A stretch of DNA of 64,000 nucleotides from Actinokineospora alba (GCF_004362515.1 NZ_SNXU01000001.1:6696001-6760000); one strand, 5' to 3'. Positions 23,594-32,513 are shown, counted from the first letter of the stretch. A program made the numbers and translations. The notes: generated by a model from the letters alone, not told the origin.

Positions 23594-24493
23594 TCAGGCG
23601 GATTTCTGTTCGTCCGAACCCTTGGTGAGCTCGAGCAACGCCGCGAGCACCGCGGCGGGCAGCTGCACGCGCAGGATCTCCGCGTGCTGCTCCGGGGTGA
23701 TGCCCTGGCCACTGCGGATCGCGGCGATGAGGTTCGCCTCGTCGTCGCTGAGCGCGCCCGCGAGCGCGTCGAGCTTCGCCTCGATACGGCTGTCCGCCGC
23801 CATCAGCCGGGCGAAGTTCAACGGCAGGTAGGACACCTCGGTGCGCAGGTTCGTCGTCCGGTCCTGGCCGTGGACAGGGATGTTCTCGTCGAGGGCTGCC
23901 ATGTCGTCCTCCTGGTGGTCGAGTTGCCCGAAGTCGGGTTTGAGCACGTCGTTGACATCGCAGGCGACACCGCCCACGACGGGTTGACCGATCCGCTGGT
24001 AGAGATGCGCCGCCCGACTGCGGTGGCCGCCGGACCACGCCGCTGTCTGCCAGCCGTACGCGGCGTGGCCAGGGACGGCGGCGTCGATCACACTGGCCTC
24101 GCCGTAGATGCCGACCCGGTGTTTGCCCAGCACGGAAGCGGCGCCGTCGAGATAGGCGCGCACGGCGGGGAGCTGCCCGGGCAGGATGTCGCGGTCGGCG
24201 GCGAAGTAGATCGCCCGCGGCTGCGCGACACCGATCGCCGCGGCCTGGCCGAGCGCCCACCGTGCGTCGTGCGCACCCGCCGCCCGGCCTTCCAGAATGC
24301 GGCTGGTCGACACCGCCTGGTAGACCAGCGCGACGGCGAGCCCGTGCCTGCGCATGTCGGCTAGTTCCCCCGCGGTGATCGGCCGTACCCGCGAGGCGCC
24401 CTCCTTGCGCAGGTAGCGGATGACACCGCCGTAGCCCGCCTGCTTGATCGCCGTCGCGGCCGGATAGCCCGCCGAGTAGTCGAGGATCTGCAT
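23594..24493 (-). CDS. DUF1906 glycoside-hydrolase-like protein (lysin) of the tail cluster
   Basis: This 299-aa protein has a DUF1906 TIM-barrel-like domain in residues 1-205 (MQILDYSAGYPAATAIKQAG; VALVYQ; RAIYFAADRD; VGIYGE; AYGWQTAAWSGG). The family includes Rv2525c-like proteins and phage or tail-associated lysins that act on the cell wall. A helical C-terminal part of about 95 aa (SRIEAKLDALAGALSDDEANL; GITPEQHAEILRVQLPAAVL) may attach it to the particle. No signal peptide and no holin nearby. ATG 24493 is preferred because it lies one base past the upstream stop (TGAGATG) and matches the domain start. Last gene of the cluster. Confidence 0.8.
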   Translation of the reverse strand: MQILDYSAGYPAATAIKQAGYGGVIRYLRKEGASRVRPITAGELADMRRHGLAVALVYQAVSTSRILEGRAAGAHDARWALGQAAAIGVAQPRAIYFAADRDILPGQLPAVRAYLDGAASVLGKHRVGIYGEASVIDAAVPGHAAYGWQTAAWSGGHRSRAAHLYQRIGQPVVGGVACDVNDVLKPDFGQLDHQEDDMAALDENIPVHGQDRTTNLRTEVSYLPLNFARLMAADSRIEAKLDALAGALSDDEANLIAAIRSGQGITPEQHAEILRVQLPAAVLAALLELTKGSDEQKSA

Positions 24494-24494
24494 C

Positions 24495-24659
24495 TCACCG
24501 CTCCGGGGTCTCGTCGTCGCTGTCCGGCACGGGAGTCGACGCCGCCGCCTGCGCGGTCTGCGCCGCTGACGGGCCGCCACGGGTTTCCAGGGCGCGCAGG
24601 CGACGTTTGATGTCACGCAGTTCGCTGAGCAACGAGTCCGGCTGGTTGACCCGGGTCAT
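24495..24659 (-). CDS. Small coiled-coil protein of the tail cluster
   Basis: This 54-aa protein has an N-terminal helix with coiled-coil character (LLSELRDIKRRLRALETR) and a disordered Ala/Ser/Pro/Asp tail. Start ATG 24659 overlaps the end of the Gp37-like gene by four bases, and its stop is coupled to the lysin start. Small proteins of this sort sit next to the tail hub in many actinophage-like tails. A linker or chaperone role is inference only. Confidence 0.7.
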   Translation of the reverse strand: MTRVNQPDSLLSELRDIKRRLRALETRGGPSAAQTAQAAASTPVPDSDDETPER

Positions 24660-25801
24660 GGCAGTCCTCCGCTGATCGGGGAAACGGTGAGTCGCACCTG
24701 CTCCTCGCCCGCGTCGTCGCCCGGGGTGACCTCGATGGCGACGACGCGCACCTGGAACTGGGTGCCTTTGGGGAAGAACTCGTCCCGCACGACGATCAGC
24801 GCGTGATCGCCGACCTGGTAGGAGCCGAGCACCGGGTCGAGGTCGCCGCGGACGGTCAGCTCGGGCAGGACGACCGGGTCGGCCGCGGCGGCCAGCGCCG
24901 AGCGGGCCTGTGAGCGCAGCAAATCCGCGTCGGTGAGGTGGACCAGCGACAGCTCGGTCTCCAACAACGGCCTGCCCGGCGCGGTGCTCTGCGCGATGCC
25001 GACGATCTGCCCGGCGTCGTCCTCGTCGCCCAGGGCGAACACCCGGGTGGCCATCGACGAGCCGTCGCGCGGCCAGGCGTACTCGATCAGGTTCCCGCCG
25101 TACTCCCACACGAGCGGCGTCCCGGACTGACCCAGCTCCGGGGTGCCGACGCGGAGCCGCCGCACTACGTCGCCGCGGTCGTCGTAGGCGACGTCGAAGA
25201 CGAAGTCGGGCCCGTTCTCGAGGTTCGACAGTTCGCGCAGCGCGTCACCGACGGTCTTGAGCTCGCGGCCCGGGTAGGTCATGGTGCGCCGGAAGCCGGA
25301 CACGACAAGGGGATCCGACTGCACGCCGATGTTGCCGCGCGGGTGCGCCTGGGCCGTGGCGACCAGGCCGCGGGCGATCTCGGCCTGGTCGGTGTCGGTG
25401 TAGGTGACGGTGATCGGCGACAGGTTGCCCACCGACGGGTCGAAATCCCTCGGCAGCACCCGGCGGTGGTCGAAGTACGACAGGAAGTCCGCCGCGCCGA
25501 TGTCGATCGCGCGGTCGGCCGAGGAGTACTTGCTGGTCCAGATGATGCCGCCCCAGACCAGAACCCCGTCGCGCTCGACGTAGACGACGGTGTGCGCGGG
25601 CCGGGTGACGAACTCCGGGTCATGGACGGCGATGCGCGGGTCGCCGAGCACGAGCTGGCCCTGGAACTCCCCCGCGTCGTTCAGCGTGATGCCGAACGAG
25701 ACCCCGCGCAATGGAAGCTCGGCGAGGACCTGGCCGGTGATCAGGTCGGCGACGATGTAGCGGTAGCGGCCGCCGGAGCGGCGCGTGTCAGTGGTCGGCA
25801 T
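24656..25801 (-). CDS. Gp37-like tail hub protein (Siphovirus ReqiPepy6 Gp37-like)
   Basis: This 381-aa protein has beta-rich architecture (LITGQVLAELPLRGVSFGITLND; VLVWGGIIWTSKYSSADRAIDIGAADFLSYFDHR; FDVAYDD near the middle). It is typical of the Gp37-like/Tal-type proteins at the tail tip of actinophages, where they form the hub below Dit. Its C-terminal third (SYQVGDHALIVVRDE; VRVVAIEVTPGD) is also found in these proteins. Position after Dit and the fibre genes fits. ATG 25801. Confidence 0.8.
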   Translation of the reverse strand: MPTTDTRRSGGRYRYIVADLITGQVLAELPLRGVSFGITLNDAGEFQGQLVLGDPRIAVHDPEFVTRPAHTVVYVERDGVLVWGGIIWTSKYSSADRAIDIGAADFLSYFDHRRVLPRDFDPSVGNLSPITVTYTDTDQAEIARGLVATAQAHPRGNIGVQSDPLVVSGFRRTMTYPGRELKTVGDALRELSNLENGPDFVFDVAYDDRGDVVRRLRVGTPELGQSGTPLVWEYGGNLIEYAWPRDGSSMATRVFALGDEDDAGQIVGIAQSTAPGRPLLETELSLVHLTDADLLRSQARSALAAAADPVVLPELTVRGDLDPVLGSYQVGDHALIVVRDEFFPKGTQFQVRVVAIEVTPGDDAGEEQVRLTVSPISGGLP

Positions 25802-25807
25802 GCTTCC

Positions 25808-26836
25808 TCAGCCCAGCAGGTAGGACGTGTTCAGGAAGACCTGTTCGTCGATCGGCACTTGCTGGGCGTTGTCGGTCCACAGCACCAGCGACCCGCTGGG
25901 GTAGAGGCCCAGTTCGTAGAACTGCGGGGCGCTCTTCTGGTGTCCGTAGTAGGTGGTGGCGACCCAGCGGTGCGCCCACGTCGGCCGATACGCCTGCGGG
26001 AGCGTGAGAATCGCCGTGCCGTGGGCGGCGGTGGTGTTCTTGCGCGTGACGGAACCGCTCAGGTGCACGATCTGGCCGATGCGCCGGACCCGGATCGCCG
26101 TGCCGTCGTTGACGGGTTCGAGCCCCACCGCGGACCAGTCGGCGAGCAGCGGGACCTCCACCCAGCCGGTGTCGTCCTCCACGACGAGAGACCGCCACCC
26201 CGTGCCGTTCCAGAACTCCACCTTGCCGGTGTCGATCCGGTGCACGTAGAACCCTGGGTACGGGTCGACCGGGCGCTCAGAAGCGTTGCGCACCGGCAGG
26301 ATCCCGCCGACCGCGCACGTGTAGGGGCGAAGGTCGACGATGTCGGCCGCGGCGATCATCGTGGCCCCCGCGCGCACCTTGAGGCGGGCGAGGCGCACCA
26401 CGTCACCGGTGACCGCCGGGTCCGCCGGGCTCGCCGTCGGCGTGCCGGTGACGACCTCGACGGTGAACGCCGACCTCGAATCCCCGTACTGCGCGTCCGA
26501 CTGGCGGGCGACCACCAGGTCGTAGCGCGGGTAGGAGGCGTGGGCGGGCGCCGCGGTGAGCACATCGACCGTCTTGACCTGGTCGAGCGTGGCCAGGTAT
26601 GAGCCCGCGGCCGGGTTGCGGGTGCCCTGGATGACGGCCTGGAACGGCTGCACGGTGATGCTCGCCGACGGTGTCGCGGTCGGCCGCACGAGCCCCGGGT
26701 CCCCAGGCGCGGGCCGGAGACCGCTGCGCGACTGGAGCGGGCCTTTGGCGGCCAGCGCGAGTGCGCCGGTGGCGAGACGGGCGTCCTCGGCGTCGACGAC
26801 GCTGCCGGAGAGCCATCCGGAATCACGTTCGGGCAT
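25808..26836 (-). CDS. Tail fibre/baseplate-like protein, copy 2
   Basis: ATG 26836 gives 342 aa. The first 190 residues parallel the neighbouring gene (MPERDSGWLSG.VVDAEDARLATG; PFQAVIQGTRNPAAGSYLATLDQ; DAQYGDSRSAFTVEV), a module found in adsorption-type proteins of actinophage tails. The C-terminal half (about 195-342) is different: beta strands ending in GSLVLWTDNAQQVPIDEQVFL, probably the variable surface-binding part. The pair of genes arose by duplication followed by replacement or divergence of the tips. Confidence 0.75.
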   Translation of the reverse strand: MPERDSGWLSGSVVDAEDARLATGALALAAKGPLQSRSGLRPAPGDPGLVRPTATPSASITVQPFQAVIQGTRNPAAGSYLATLDQVKTVDVLTAAPAHASYPRYDLVVARQSDAQYGDSRSAFTVEVVTGTPTASPADPAVTGDVVRLARLKVRAGATMIAAADIVDLRPYTCAVGGILPVRNASERPVDPYPGFYVHRIDTGKVEFWNGTGWRSLVVEDDTGWVEVPLLADWSAVGLEPVNDGTAIRVRRIGQIVHLSGSVTRKNTTAAHGTAILTLPQAYRPTWAHRWVATTYYGHQKSAPQFYELGLYPSGSLVLWTDNAQQVPIDEQVFLNTSYLLG

Positions 26837-26856
26837 GGTGCTTCCTTCGCTGGTGA

Positions 26857-27915
26857 CTAGCGGGCGGTCGGGATCGCGAGCACGTTGATCGAGTCGTAGG
26901 GATATCCCCAGCCGGCCCCGGCCGTACCGGTGCCGTCCATGCGCTGCAGGGCGACCTTGAGCGTCATCACGGTGTTCGCGGGCTGGCTGACCAGCGCGGT
27001 CAGCACCACGGTGTTCATGCCCGCTCCAGGCCCCGAATTCACCACGGACAGGCCCACGACCGAGCCATTGGCGCTGAGCGTGCAGTCGTAGCGGTCGACA
27101 TTGGACGTCGAGTCGATGATCGCCTGCGCGGTGACGTAGAGGGTGCGGGGGAAGTACACGGCGGGCACGGTGAGCCGGTTGAACACCTTGGCCGAGTCGG
27201 CGCCCGCCGAGATCCCCTGTGGCCAGCCTGCGTCGTTCGGACCGTACGTGGCGATGCTGTTGGTGACCGCGGGTTCCCAGCGCTGCCCGTCGTAGACCTC
27301 GAGCAGCCGCAACTCCTGGCGGTAGGCCGCCTGACCGGGGTACGGGGCGACCGGACGCGCGGTGGCGCTCGCGATCGGGATGATCCCGCCGACCGCCGCG
27401 GTGAACACCCGCCGGTCCACGATCTGCGCGGTGTCGATCACCGTCGCGTTCGCGGGGACATTGATCCGGGCGAGCACGATGTGGTCGCCTGCGACGGTCG
27501 GCTCGACCGGGGTTTCCGCTGGTGTCCCGGCGATGTGGCTGACCGTCAACGCGGAGGACGTGTCGCCGTACTGCGCGTCGGTCTGGCGCACCACGATGAG
27601 GTCGACCCGCGCGAAGGTCTGGTGTGCGGGAACCGCGCCGAGAACGTCGATCGTCTTCGTCTGGTCGAGCGTGACCAGGTACGACCCCGCACTGGGCGAG
27701 CGGGTGCCCTGCAGCACCGCCTGGAACGGGCCGACCTGGACCTGGCCGGACGCCGGGCTGGCGGGGATCACCTTTCCCGCGGAGGGGAACGGTTTGAGAC
27801 CGGACCGGTTCTGCACCGCGCTCGCGCCGCCCGAAGCGAACACTCCGGTGGCGAGACGGGCGTCCTCCGCGTCCACGACGTTGCCGGACAGCCATCCGGA
27901 ATCGCGTTCGGGCAT
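26857..27915 (-). CDS. Tail fibre/baseplate-like protein, copy 1
   Basis: This 352-aa protein starts at ATG 27915 with a purine-rich site. Residues 1-190 match the N-terminal module of the next gene, while 195-352 form a separate C-terminal domain (VFNRLTVPAVYFPRTLYVTAQAII; GAGMNTVVLTALVSQPANTVMTL). The conserved N-terminus probably docks on the tail tip and the divergent end probably binds the target surface. Its neighbours are Dit and the second copy. Confidence 0.75.
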   Translation of the reverse strand: MPERDSGWLSGNVVDAEDARLATGVFASGGASAVQNRSGLKPFPSAGKVIPASPASGQVQVGPFQAVLQGTRSPSAGSYLVTLDQTKTIDVLGAVPAHQTFARVDLIVVRQTDAQYGDTSSALTVSHIAGTPAETPVEPTVAGDHIVLARINVPANATVIDTAQIVDRRVFTAAVGGIIPIASATARPVAPYPGQAAYRQELRLLEVYDGQRWEPAVTNSIATYGPNDAGWPQGISAGADSAKVFNRLTVPAVYFPRTLYVTAQAIIDSTSNVDRYDCTLSANGSVVGLSVVNSGPGAGMNTVVLTALVSQPANTVMTLKVALQRMDGTGTAGAGWGYPYDSINVLAIPTAR

Positions 27916-27946
27916 CAGTGAACTCCTTGGGAGGTGGGGTGGCGGG

Positions 27947-28822
27947 TCAGCTCCATGCGTCCCGCCATTCGGCGGTCAGGCGGGCCGCCGCTTCGTAGCT
28001 CGCGGACCGGAAGGCGACGGTCGTGCCCCCGCGAACCAGGGGGAACCAGCGGGAACCGGGCAGCAGCGCCGAGCGGCGGGAGGCGAGGCCCTGCAACAGG
28101 ACCGTGCGCGCGTCGGTGTCGACCACGAGCACCTCACCGGCCGCGAGCCGGATGGCGAACGCGAGTTCCTCGCCGGTCTGCGAGTTGACGATCACCGGGT
28201 CGGCGCAGGGGCCGCTGATCTTCCAGGTCGGCCAGGTGGCGGCCGACCCGGCGTTCTCGAGGGTCAGTCGGCCGCCGGAGGACCCGGCGCCGAAGTCCAG
28301 CGGGAAGCGCAGCGGGAAGGTCAGCCCGCCGCTGGACGTGGCCAGCGGGCAGGTCGCGGTCCGCAGCTCGGCGGAGTAGCGCAGCGGGTCCGGCGCGGTG
28401 ACCTGCAAGGAGAACTCGAAGACCCCCGCCTTCTTGTCGAGCACCTTCGACTCCGCCGACAGGCGCACCAGCGAACGGCGGGTGACGTGCGGTTCGGTCA
28501 CGACCATCGGCTGCAGCCGGGAGCCGTCGTTGAGCACGGCCGCGAGCCGGTCCTTGGCGCGCTCCTTGCGCAGCCGGTCCGGGGCCAGTGCGGTGCCCTC
28601 CAGGGTGATCACCCGGGCCGACCGGTAGGAGGGGGCGTCGAACGCGCCGTCCCGCTCGGGCCGGTCGGTCAGCGACAGGCGGACCGACGGCGAGGACGAC
28701 CAGCCCTCCTCCTTGGTGATCCACCACTCGACCCCGTCCTCGTCGACGGAGTTGCCGATCCACCCGTCGACGGTGAAGACCGGTTGCTGCAGAACACTTC
28801 CCGGCAGTCGCATCGCCGTCAC
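27947..28822 (-). CDS. Distal tail protein (Dit-like)
   Basis: This 291-aa protein has the Dit/phage tail-protein pattern: an N-terminal half with SVRLSLTDRPERDGAFDAPSYRSARVITLEG (beta ring former), RLRKERAKDRLAAVL and FEFSLQVTAPDPLRYS, and a C-terminal galectin-like beta domain (GSAATWPTWKISGPCADPVI; GEVLVVDTDARTVLL). Dit forms the ring joining tail tube and tip. It starts within the end of the tape measure gene (4-bp overlap). Confidence 0.82.
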   Translation of the reverse strand: MTAMRLPGSVLQQPVFTVDGWIGNSVDEDGVEWWITKEEGWSSSPSVRLSLTDRPERDGAFDAPSYRSARVITLEGTALAPDRLRKERAKDRLAAVLNDGSRLQPMVVTEPHVTRRSLVRLSAESKVLDKKAGVFEFSLQVTAPDPLRYSAELRTATCPLATSSGGLTFPLRFPLDFGAGSSGGRLTLENAGSAATWPTWKISGPCADPVIVNSQTGEELAFAIRLAAGEVLVVDTDARTVLLQGLASRRSALLPGSRWFPLVRGGTTVAFRSASYEAAARLTAEWRDAWS

Positions 28823-29958
28823 CGCTTCCCGGCCCAGGCCAGCTCGCGCGCGGCGATCCGGCCGATCTCGTATTCGGACTGCCGTGCCCGCGGGTGGATG
28901 TTGACCGTCACCGGGGCCGCCTCACGGCGCTTCGCCCCGGCGAACTCCATCAGCGCGGGAAGCTTCGAGAGCGGGATGATCGCCTCGGACTGGCCCGCCT
29001 CGGCCACGTTCACCAGCCGCCCGCCCGGCACGGGGGTGGCGATGCCGCCCTGGGCGAGTTGCGGGATCTGCGGCAGGTTGAGGCCGAACGTCTTGCCGCC
29101 GACCAGCGGCACCCAGTCGGGGATGGTCACGCTGATGCTGTTGAGGCCGCGGATCGCCATGTTGACCAGTCCGATGATCGCGTTGATCGGAGCTTTGACC
29201 GCGCCGAGCACCGCCTCGAACGCCGCCCTGGCGAACCCGGCGAGGCCGTCCCACGCCGACCGCAGGGCGCCGGTGACCCGGTTCCACACGGCGGGGATCG
29301 CCTCGCCGATCCAGTTGATCACCGGCATGATCACGGCTTTGATGCCGTTCCACGCACCGGAGACGACGGAGCTGATCACGTTCATGACCGTGCGGATGAC
29401 GGCGGAGATTCCGTTCCACACAGTGGAGATGACCGTGCTGATGATGTTCATGACCGTGCGGATCACGGTCATCACGATGTTGATGTAGGTGCGGACATAG
29501 GCCTCGATCCACGGCCAGACGACGCTGATGATCTTCTTGATGAAGTCCATCACCGCGCCGACGACCTGGCCGATGATCCGGAAGGCCGTCGACACGACTT
29601 GTCGCACTTTTTGCGACTGCATGGCCATGTCGACGAGCTTGCTGATCAGCGGCATCAACAGACCGAGCAGGAAGCCCAGGACGTTGGCCTTCATCGCGGC
29701 GTTGAGTCCCTTTTGCGCGGTCGTGGCCGTGCGCAGGCCCTGACTGAACCGCGAGAAGAACCCGCCGCCCGAAGCCGCCTCCCGCCCGGCCCGCTGGATG
29801 GAACTCGACGCCTGATCCGCGGCGGTCTTGAGCTGCCGAACCTGCGTGGTGCTCTGCGTCGCCGCCGCACGGAAGCGGCCACCGGCGCCACTGGCCTGCG
29901 TCAGCGCGGTGCGGAACCGGCCGATCGCGCTTGTGGCCTGTACCAAGGCAGTTCTCAT
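28819..29958 (-). CDS. Tape measure protein (short)
   Basis: This 379-aa protein has an N-terminal coiled helix region, a hydrophobic segment near 90-115 (LGFLLGLLMPLISKLVDMAM), then W-x-x-I repeats with very regular spacing (WPWIEAYV, VWNGISAVIRTVMNVIS, AWNGIKAVIMPVINWI, VWNRVTGALRSAWDGL) as in actinophage tape measures. The end reads AEAGQSEAIIPLSKLP. Tape measure length sets tail length; at about 0.15 nm per residue this predicts a tail near 55-60 nm, far shorter than in typical siphophages, whose tape measures are often 1000 aa or more. Confidence 0.82.
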   Translation of the reverse strand: MRTALVQATSAIGRFRTALTQASGAGGRFRAAATQSTTQVRQLKTAADQASSSIQRAGREAASGGGFFSRFSQGLRTATTAQKGLNAAMKANVLGFLLGLLMPLISKLVDMAMQSQKVRQVVSTAFRIIGQVVGAVMDFIKKIISVVWPWIEAYVRTYINIVMTVIRTVMNIISTVISTVWNGISAVIRTVMNVISSVVSGAWNGIKAVIMPVINWIGEAIPAVWNRVTGALRSAWDGLAGFARAAFEAVLGAVKAPINAIIGLVNMAIRGLNSISVTIPDWVPLVGGKTFGLNLPQIPQLAQGGIATPVPGGRLVNVAEAGQSEAIIPLSKLPALMEFAGAKRREAAPVTVNIHPRARQSEYEIGRIAARELAWAGKR

Positions 29959-29989
29959 GCTGGCTGGCTTCCTTGTCTGGTGAGGGTGA

Positions 29990-30709
29990 TCAGCGGAGGA
30001 AGGACTCGATGGCGCGAAGCTCGTTGCGGAACCGGGTCGCGGCGGAGCCGTTGCCGCGCAGCTCGCGGTCCAGGTCGAATAGCGCCTTGCGCAGCAGTTG
30101 GGTCTCCCGCTGGACCCGGGCGGTGTCGTTGCCCGCCCCCGACCGGTTTGCCGCCGCGTCGCGCCGCACCGCGTCGATGCGCCGATTCAGGGCGGTTTTC
30201 GCGGTGGAAAGGTCGGTACCGACCCGCCGCACGCCGCTGACGGCCGCAGTGGCGTCGCGCGCGACGCCCGACACCCGCCGGTCAACCGCTCCGATCTGGG
30301 TTCGGATAGCCGCGAATCGCCCCGAGAGGCCGGTGAGCTCCGTGGAGATCCGCCGGTTTACCTGGCTGCGAAGATCGCCGGTCTTCCCCTGCAGCTCGGT
30401 GATCCGGGTGTGCGCCCGGACCGCCGTGGCCTTGAGCTGCTCGGGTAGTTCGCCCCGGGCGCGCAGCTTGCGGTCCTCGATCATCTTCCAGATGTCGAGG
30501 CCGGGCGGCTCGAACTTGATCGCGCTCCATTCGGCCTTGATCCCGTTGACGCCCACGAGCGCGTAGTTGGCGTCGAGCTTGAGCCTGGTCAGTTCGCGCT
30601 TGATCCCCTTGATGTCCTCGAAGATCGCGTTCTCGGCCTTGCCGATCAAGTCGCCAACGGCCTTGACCATCGCCAACGACTGCTCGGGCGTCAGGAAAGG
30701 GTGCGTCAT
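29990..30709 (-). CDS. Coiled-coil protein of the tail cluster
   Basis: This 239-aa protein is almost wholly alpha-helical with heptad character (AENAIFEDIKGIKRELTRL; TRITELQGKTGDLRSQVNRRIS; RVQRETQLLRKALFDLDREL). I do not recognise a family. It lies between the tail assembly chaperones and the tape measure, where some phages encode tape-measure partners. It might complement the very short tape measure, which is speculation. Confidence 0.6.
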   Translation of the reverse strand: MTHPFLTPEQSLAMVKAVGDLIGKAENAIFEDIKGIKRELTRLKLDANYALVGVNGIKAEWSAIKFEPPGLDIWKMIEDRKLRARGELPEQLKATAVRAHTRITELQGKTGDLRSQVNRRISTELTGLSGRFAAIRTQIGAVDRRVSGVARDATAAVSGVRRVGTDLSTAKTALNRRIDAVRRDAAANRSGAGNDTARVQRETQLLRKALFDLDRELRGNGSAATRFRNELRAIESFLR

Positions 30710-30721
30710 GGTGGTCCTCGG

Positions 30722-31401
30722 TCAGCTTGAGAAGAACGCCGCGAGGTCGGCGGGGCCCGCCGAACCGTCTTGCTCGTCCTTCGCCTGCGGGGCGTCCCCG
30801 GGGCGGGGGATCGCTTGCGGGTACGGGATTTCCTCGGCGTCCTCGTCCCGGTTGACCGAGGCGAACATCCAGTTCGACACGGCCAGGTGGTCCACCATCG
30901 CGGCCAGAAGGTGGTCGCTGAGGTTCCAGGCCGCTTCCTCGCCGTGCATCGACTTGGCGAACGCCGAATCCCCCGGCAGGTGCTCGATCAGCACCCGCAG
31001 CCGCCGGGAGGTCAGCTGGTCTCGGTGCCAGTCGAGGAGGTCGATCCCGTAGTACCGAAGGAGATCGGCCTCCAGGGCCTCGGCGTGCTCGTCGACGAGC
31101 GCGCCGAGGCTCAGCCTTCCCCCAGGCTCAGGCCCGTCTCACTGCCGTAGGCCTCCAACAGCGCCGCGACGTCCTGAACGGTCACGTTGTGCTTGTTGAA
31201 CCGCTCGAACTGGTCGTCGCCGAGCAGGACCGCCAGCAGGCCGTCGATGTCGTTGTCGTCGACCTCGCTGAGACGCTTCGCCGTGCTGCGCGGGAATTCC
31301 CGGGGCAGGGTGAAAACCTCGTCGTCGAGTTCGAACTCCCAGTCGGAGCCGACAGCCTCGAGGCGCTGGGCGCGGGCGGCGTTGACGTTGAAGCGGGTCA
31401 T
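30722..31401 (-). CDS. Tail assembly chaperone GT-like product by -1 frameshift
   Basis: The G frame (31111-31401) is followed in the -1 frame by LGALVDEHAEALEADLLRYYGIDLLDWHRD and continues to 30722. The -1 frame has no good start of its own near the junction (the first ATG-type starts are internal, at 30994). A slip at GGGGGA (31119-31124) would change Gly-GGG pairing by one base and join the two frames into about 226 aa. This is the layout of tail chaperone pairs G/GT in lambda-like and many actinobacterial phages, where both products chaperone the tape measure. Confidence 0.75.
31111..31401 (-). CDS. Tail assembly chaperone (G-like, unshifted)
   Basis: This 96-aa acidic helical protein (FELDDEVFTLPREFPRSTAKRLSEVDD; NVTVQDVAALLEAYG) has the size and style of actinophage tail assembly chaperones. 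It starts at ATG 31401 and ends with GLSLGEG just before the slippery run. It lies between tube and tape measure genes, as in most siphophages. The longer frameshifted product is listed separately. Confidence 0.78.
   Translation of the reverse strand: MTRFNVNAARAQRLEAVGSDWEFELDDEVFTLPREFPRSTAKRLSEVDDNDIDGLLAVLLGDDQFERFNKHNVTVQDVAALLEAYGSETGLSLGEG
31119..31124 (-). promoter_or_regulatory. Predicted -1 ribosomal frameshift site
   Basis: On the minus strand the sequence is CTG GGG GAA GGC TGA in the zero frame. Re-pairing of the GGG codon one base back gives GGG GGA AGG CTG AGC and leads into the long downstream frame. Position and type match known tail-chaperone shifts. Confidence 0.65.
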
Positions 31402-31465
31402 CAGTGCGTTTTCCTCTCGGGGGAAGGGGCGCGTCCGCTGGGACGCGCCCCTCGGCTGGAACTGC

Positions 31466-32041
31466 TCAGGCGACGGCGTACGCCGGGTCCTTCATCAGGA
31501 ACGTGACCAGCGGGGCCTTGTCCTCCACGGCGAGCGCGGTGAAGGTGACGCCCAGCTTCAGCGGCGCGGTCCGCACCAGGGCGATCTCGTCGGTCTCGGT
31601 GACCTGCCCGCGCCCGACCACGAGGCGGTACTTCACCTCGGTGCCATCGGTGAACTCGATGCCCAGCATCCGCTCGTCGTAGACCGGCTCCGCCGCCATC
31701 TCGTACTTGAACATCCCCGACCCGGCCGCCGTCGGGCTGACCGCGCCGCCGCCGAAGAAGAACGGCAGCGTGTCCTCGTTGAGCTGCAACATCTGGAACT
31801 TGAAGGTGAGGTCGCGGTCGGAGTACACGAACCGGGCGGGGCTGACGCTCTGCCAGGTGTCGATCGGGTCGATCTTGTCCTTCTTGGTGACCTTGACACC
31901 GTCGGTCGTGGTGTAGCCGAGGTCCTTCCACTCGGCGCCCCACGCCGCGGTGGCGTCCGCCGGGGCGGCGGTGCCCAGGGGGGCGACCAGGATCCGGCCG
32001 CTGCCCGCGACCCGGATCTCCTTGGCGTTCGAACCAGACAT
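31466..32041 (-). CDS. Tail tube protein
   Basis: ATG 32041 follows AAGGAGTGAG (in-frame GTG 32047 is less well placed) and gives 191 aa. The protein is beta-rich (GRILVAPLGTAAP; LGYTTTDGVKVTKKDK; WQSVSPARFVYSDRDLTFKFQMLQLNEDTLPFFFGG; FTDGTEVKYRLVVGRGQV), typical of actinophage major tail proteins that polymerise into the tube. No sheath gene is present, so the tail is non-contractile. Confidence 0.85.
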   Translation of the reverse strand: MSGSNAKEIRVAGSGRILVAPLGTAAPADATAAWGAEWKDLGYTTTDGVKVTKKDKIDPIDTWQSVSPARFVYSDRDLTFKFQMLQLNEDTLPFFFGGGAVSPTAAGSGMFKYEMAAEPVYDERMLGIEFTDGTEVKYRLVVGRGQVTETDEIALVRTAPLKLGVTFTALAVEDKAPLVTFLMKDPAYAVA

Positions 32042-32105
32042 GCTCACTCCTTGTGCACCATCACGGGTCCCGCGCCGGGAATCGGCGGCGGGCTGAACAA
32101 CGGGG

Positions 32106-32513
32106 TCAGTTGGGCCGCACGAGCAGCCGAACGGTGGAGAGGTAACGATTTCCCGCCGGGTGGTGGTAGTCGGGCAGCCACCGCGGCCCGTCCTCCTCGA
32201 TCACGTCGACCACGAGCGCGCCCCCGTAGACGAGGTCACGCAGCGTCAGGACCGCCGACCGGGCGAGCAGCGCCACCCCGTGCGCGGCTGTCTTGTCGGG
32301 TCCGTAGCACTCCAGGTCGACCAGCGGGTGGTCGAGCCACTGGTCATCGACCCACGCGCCGCCGACCCGGGACACCAGCACGGCCTTGCGCGTCCCGTCG
32401 AACCCGGCGGGCGGTCGGTTGTCCACCAGGACCCCGGCCAGCTCCGGCCGGTTCTTCACCGAGTCCACGACCAGCCGCTCGATGTCCGGGAAGACGATCG
32501 CGGGCCCGGTCAT
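32106..32513 (-). CDS. Tail terminator/completion protein
   Basis: This 135-aa protein (DIERLVVDSVKNRPEL; FDGTRKAVLVSRVGGAWVDDQWLDHPLVDLECYG; RYLSTVRLLVRP) matches the minor tail/terminator proteins that cap the upper end of siphophage tails. It lies directly upstream of the tube gene, the usual place. It begins inside the stop of the preceding small gene (ATGA overlap). Confidence 0.75.
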   Translation of the reverse strand: MTGPAIVFPDIERLVVDSVKNRPELAGVLVDNRPPAGFDGTRKAVLVSRVGGAWVDDQWLDHPLVDLECYGPDKTAAHGVALLARSAVLTLRDLVYGGALVVDVIEEDGPRWLPDYHHPAGNRYLSTVRLLVRPN

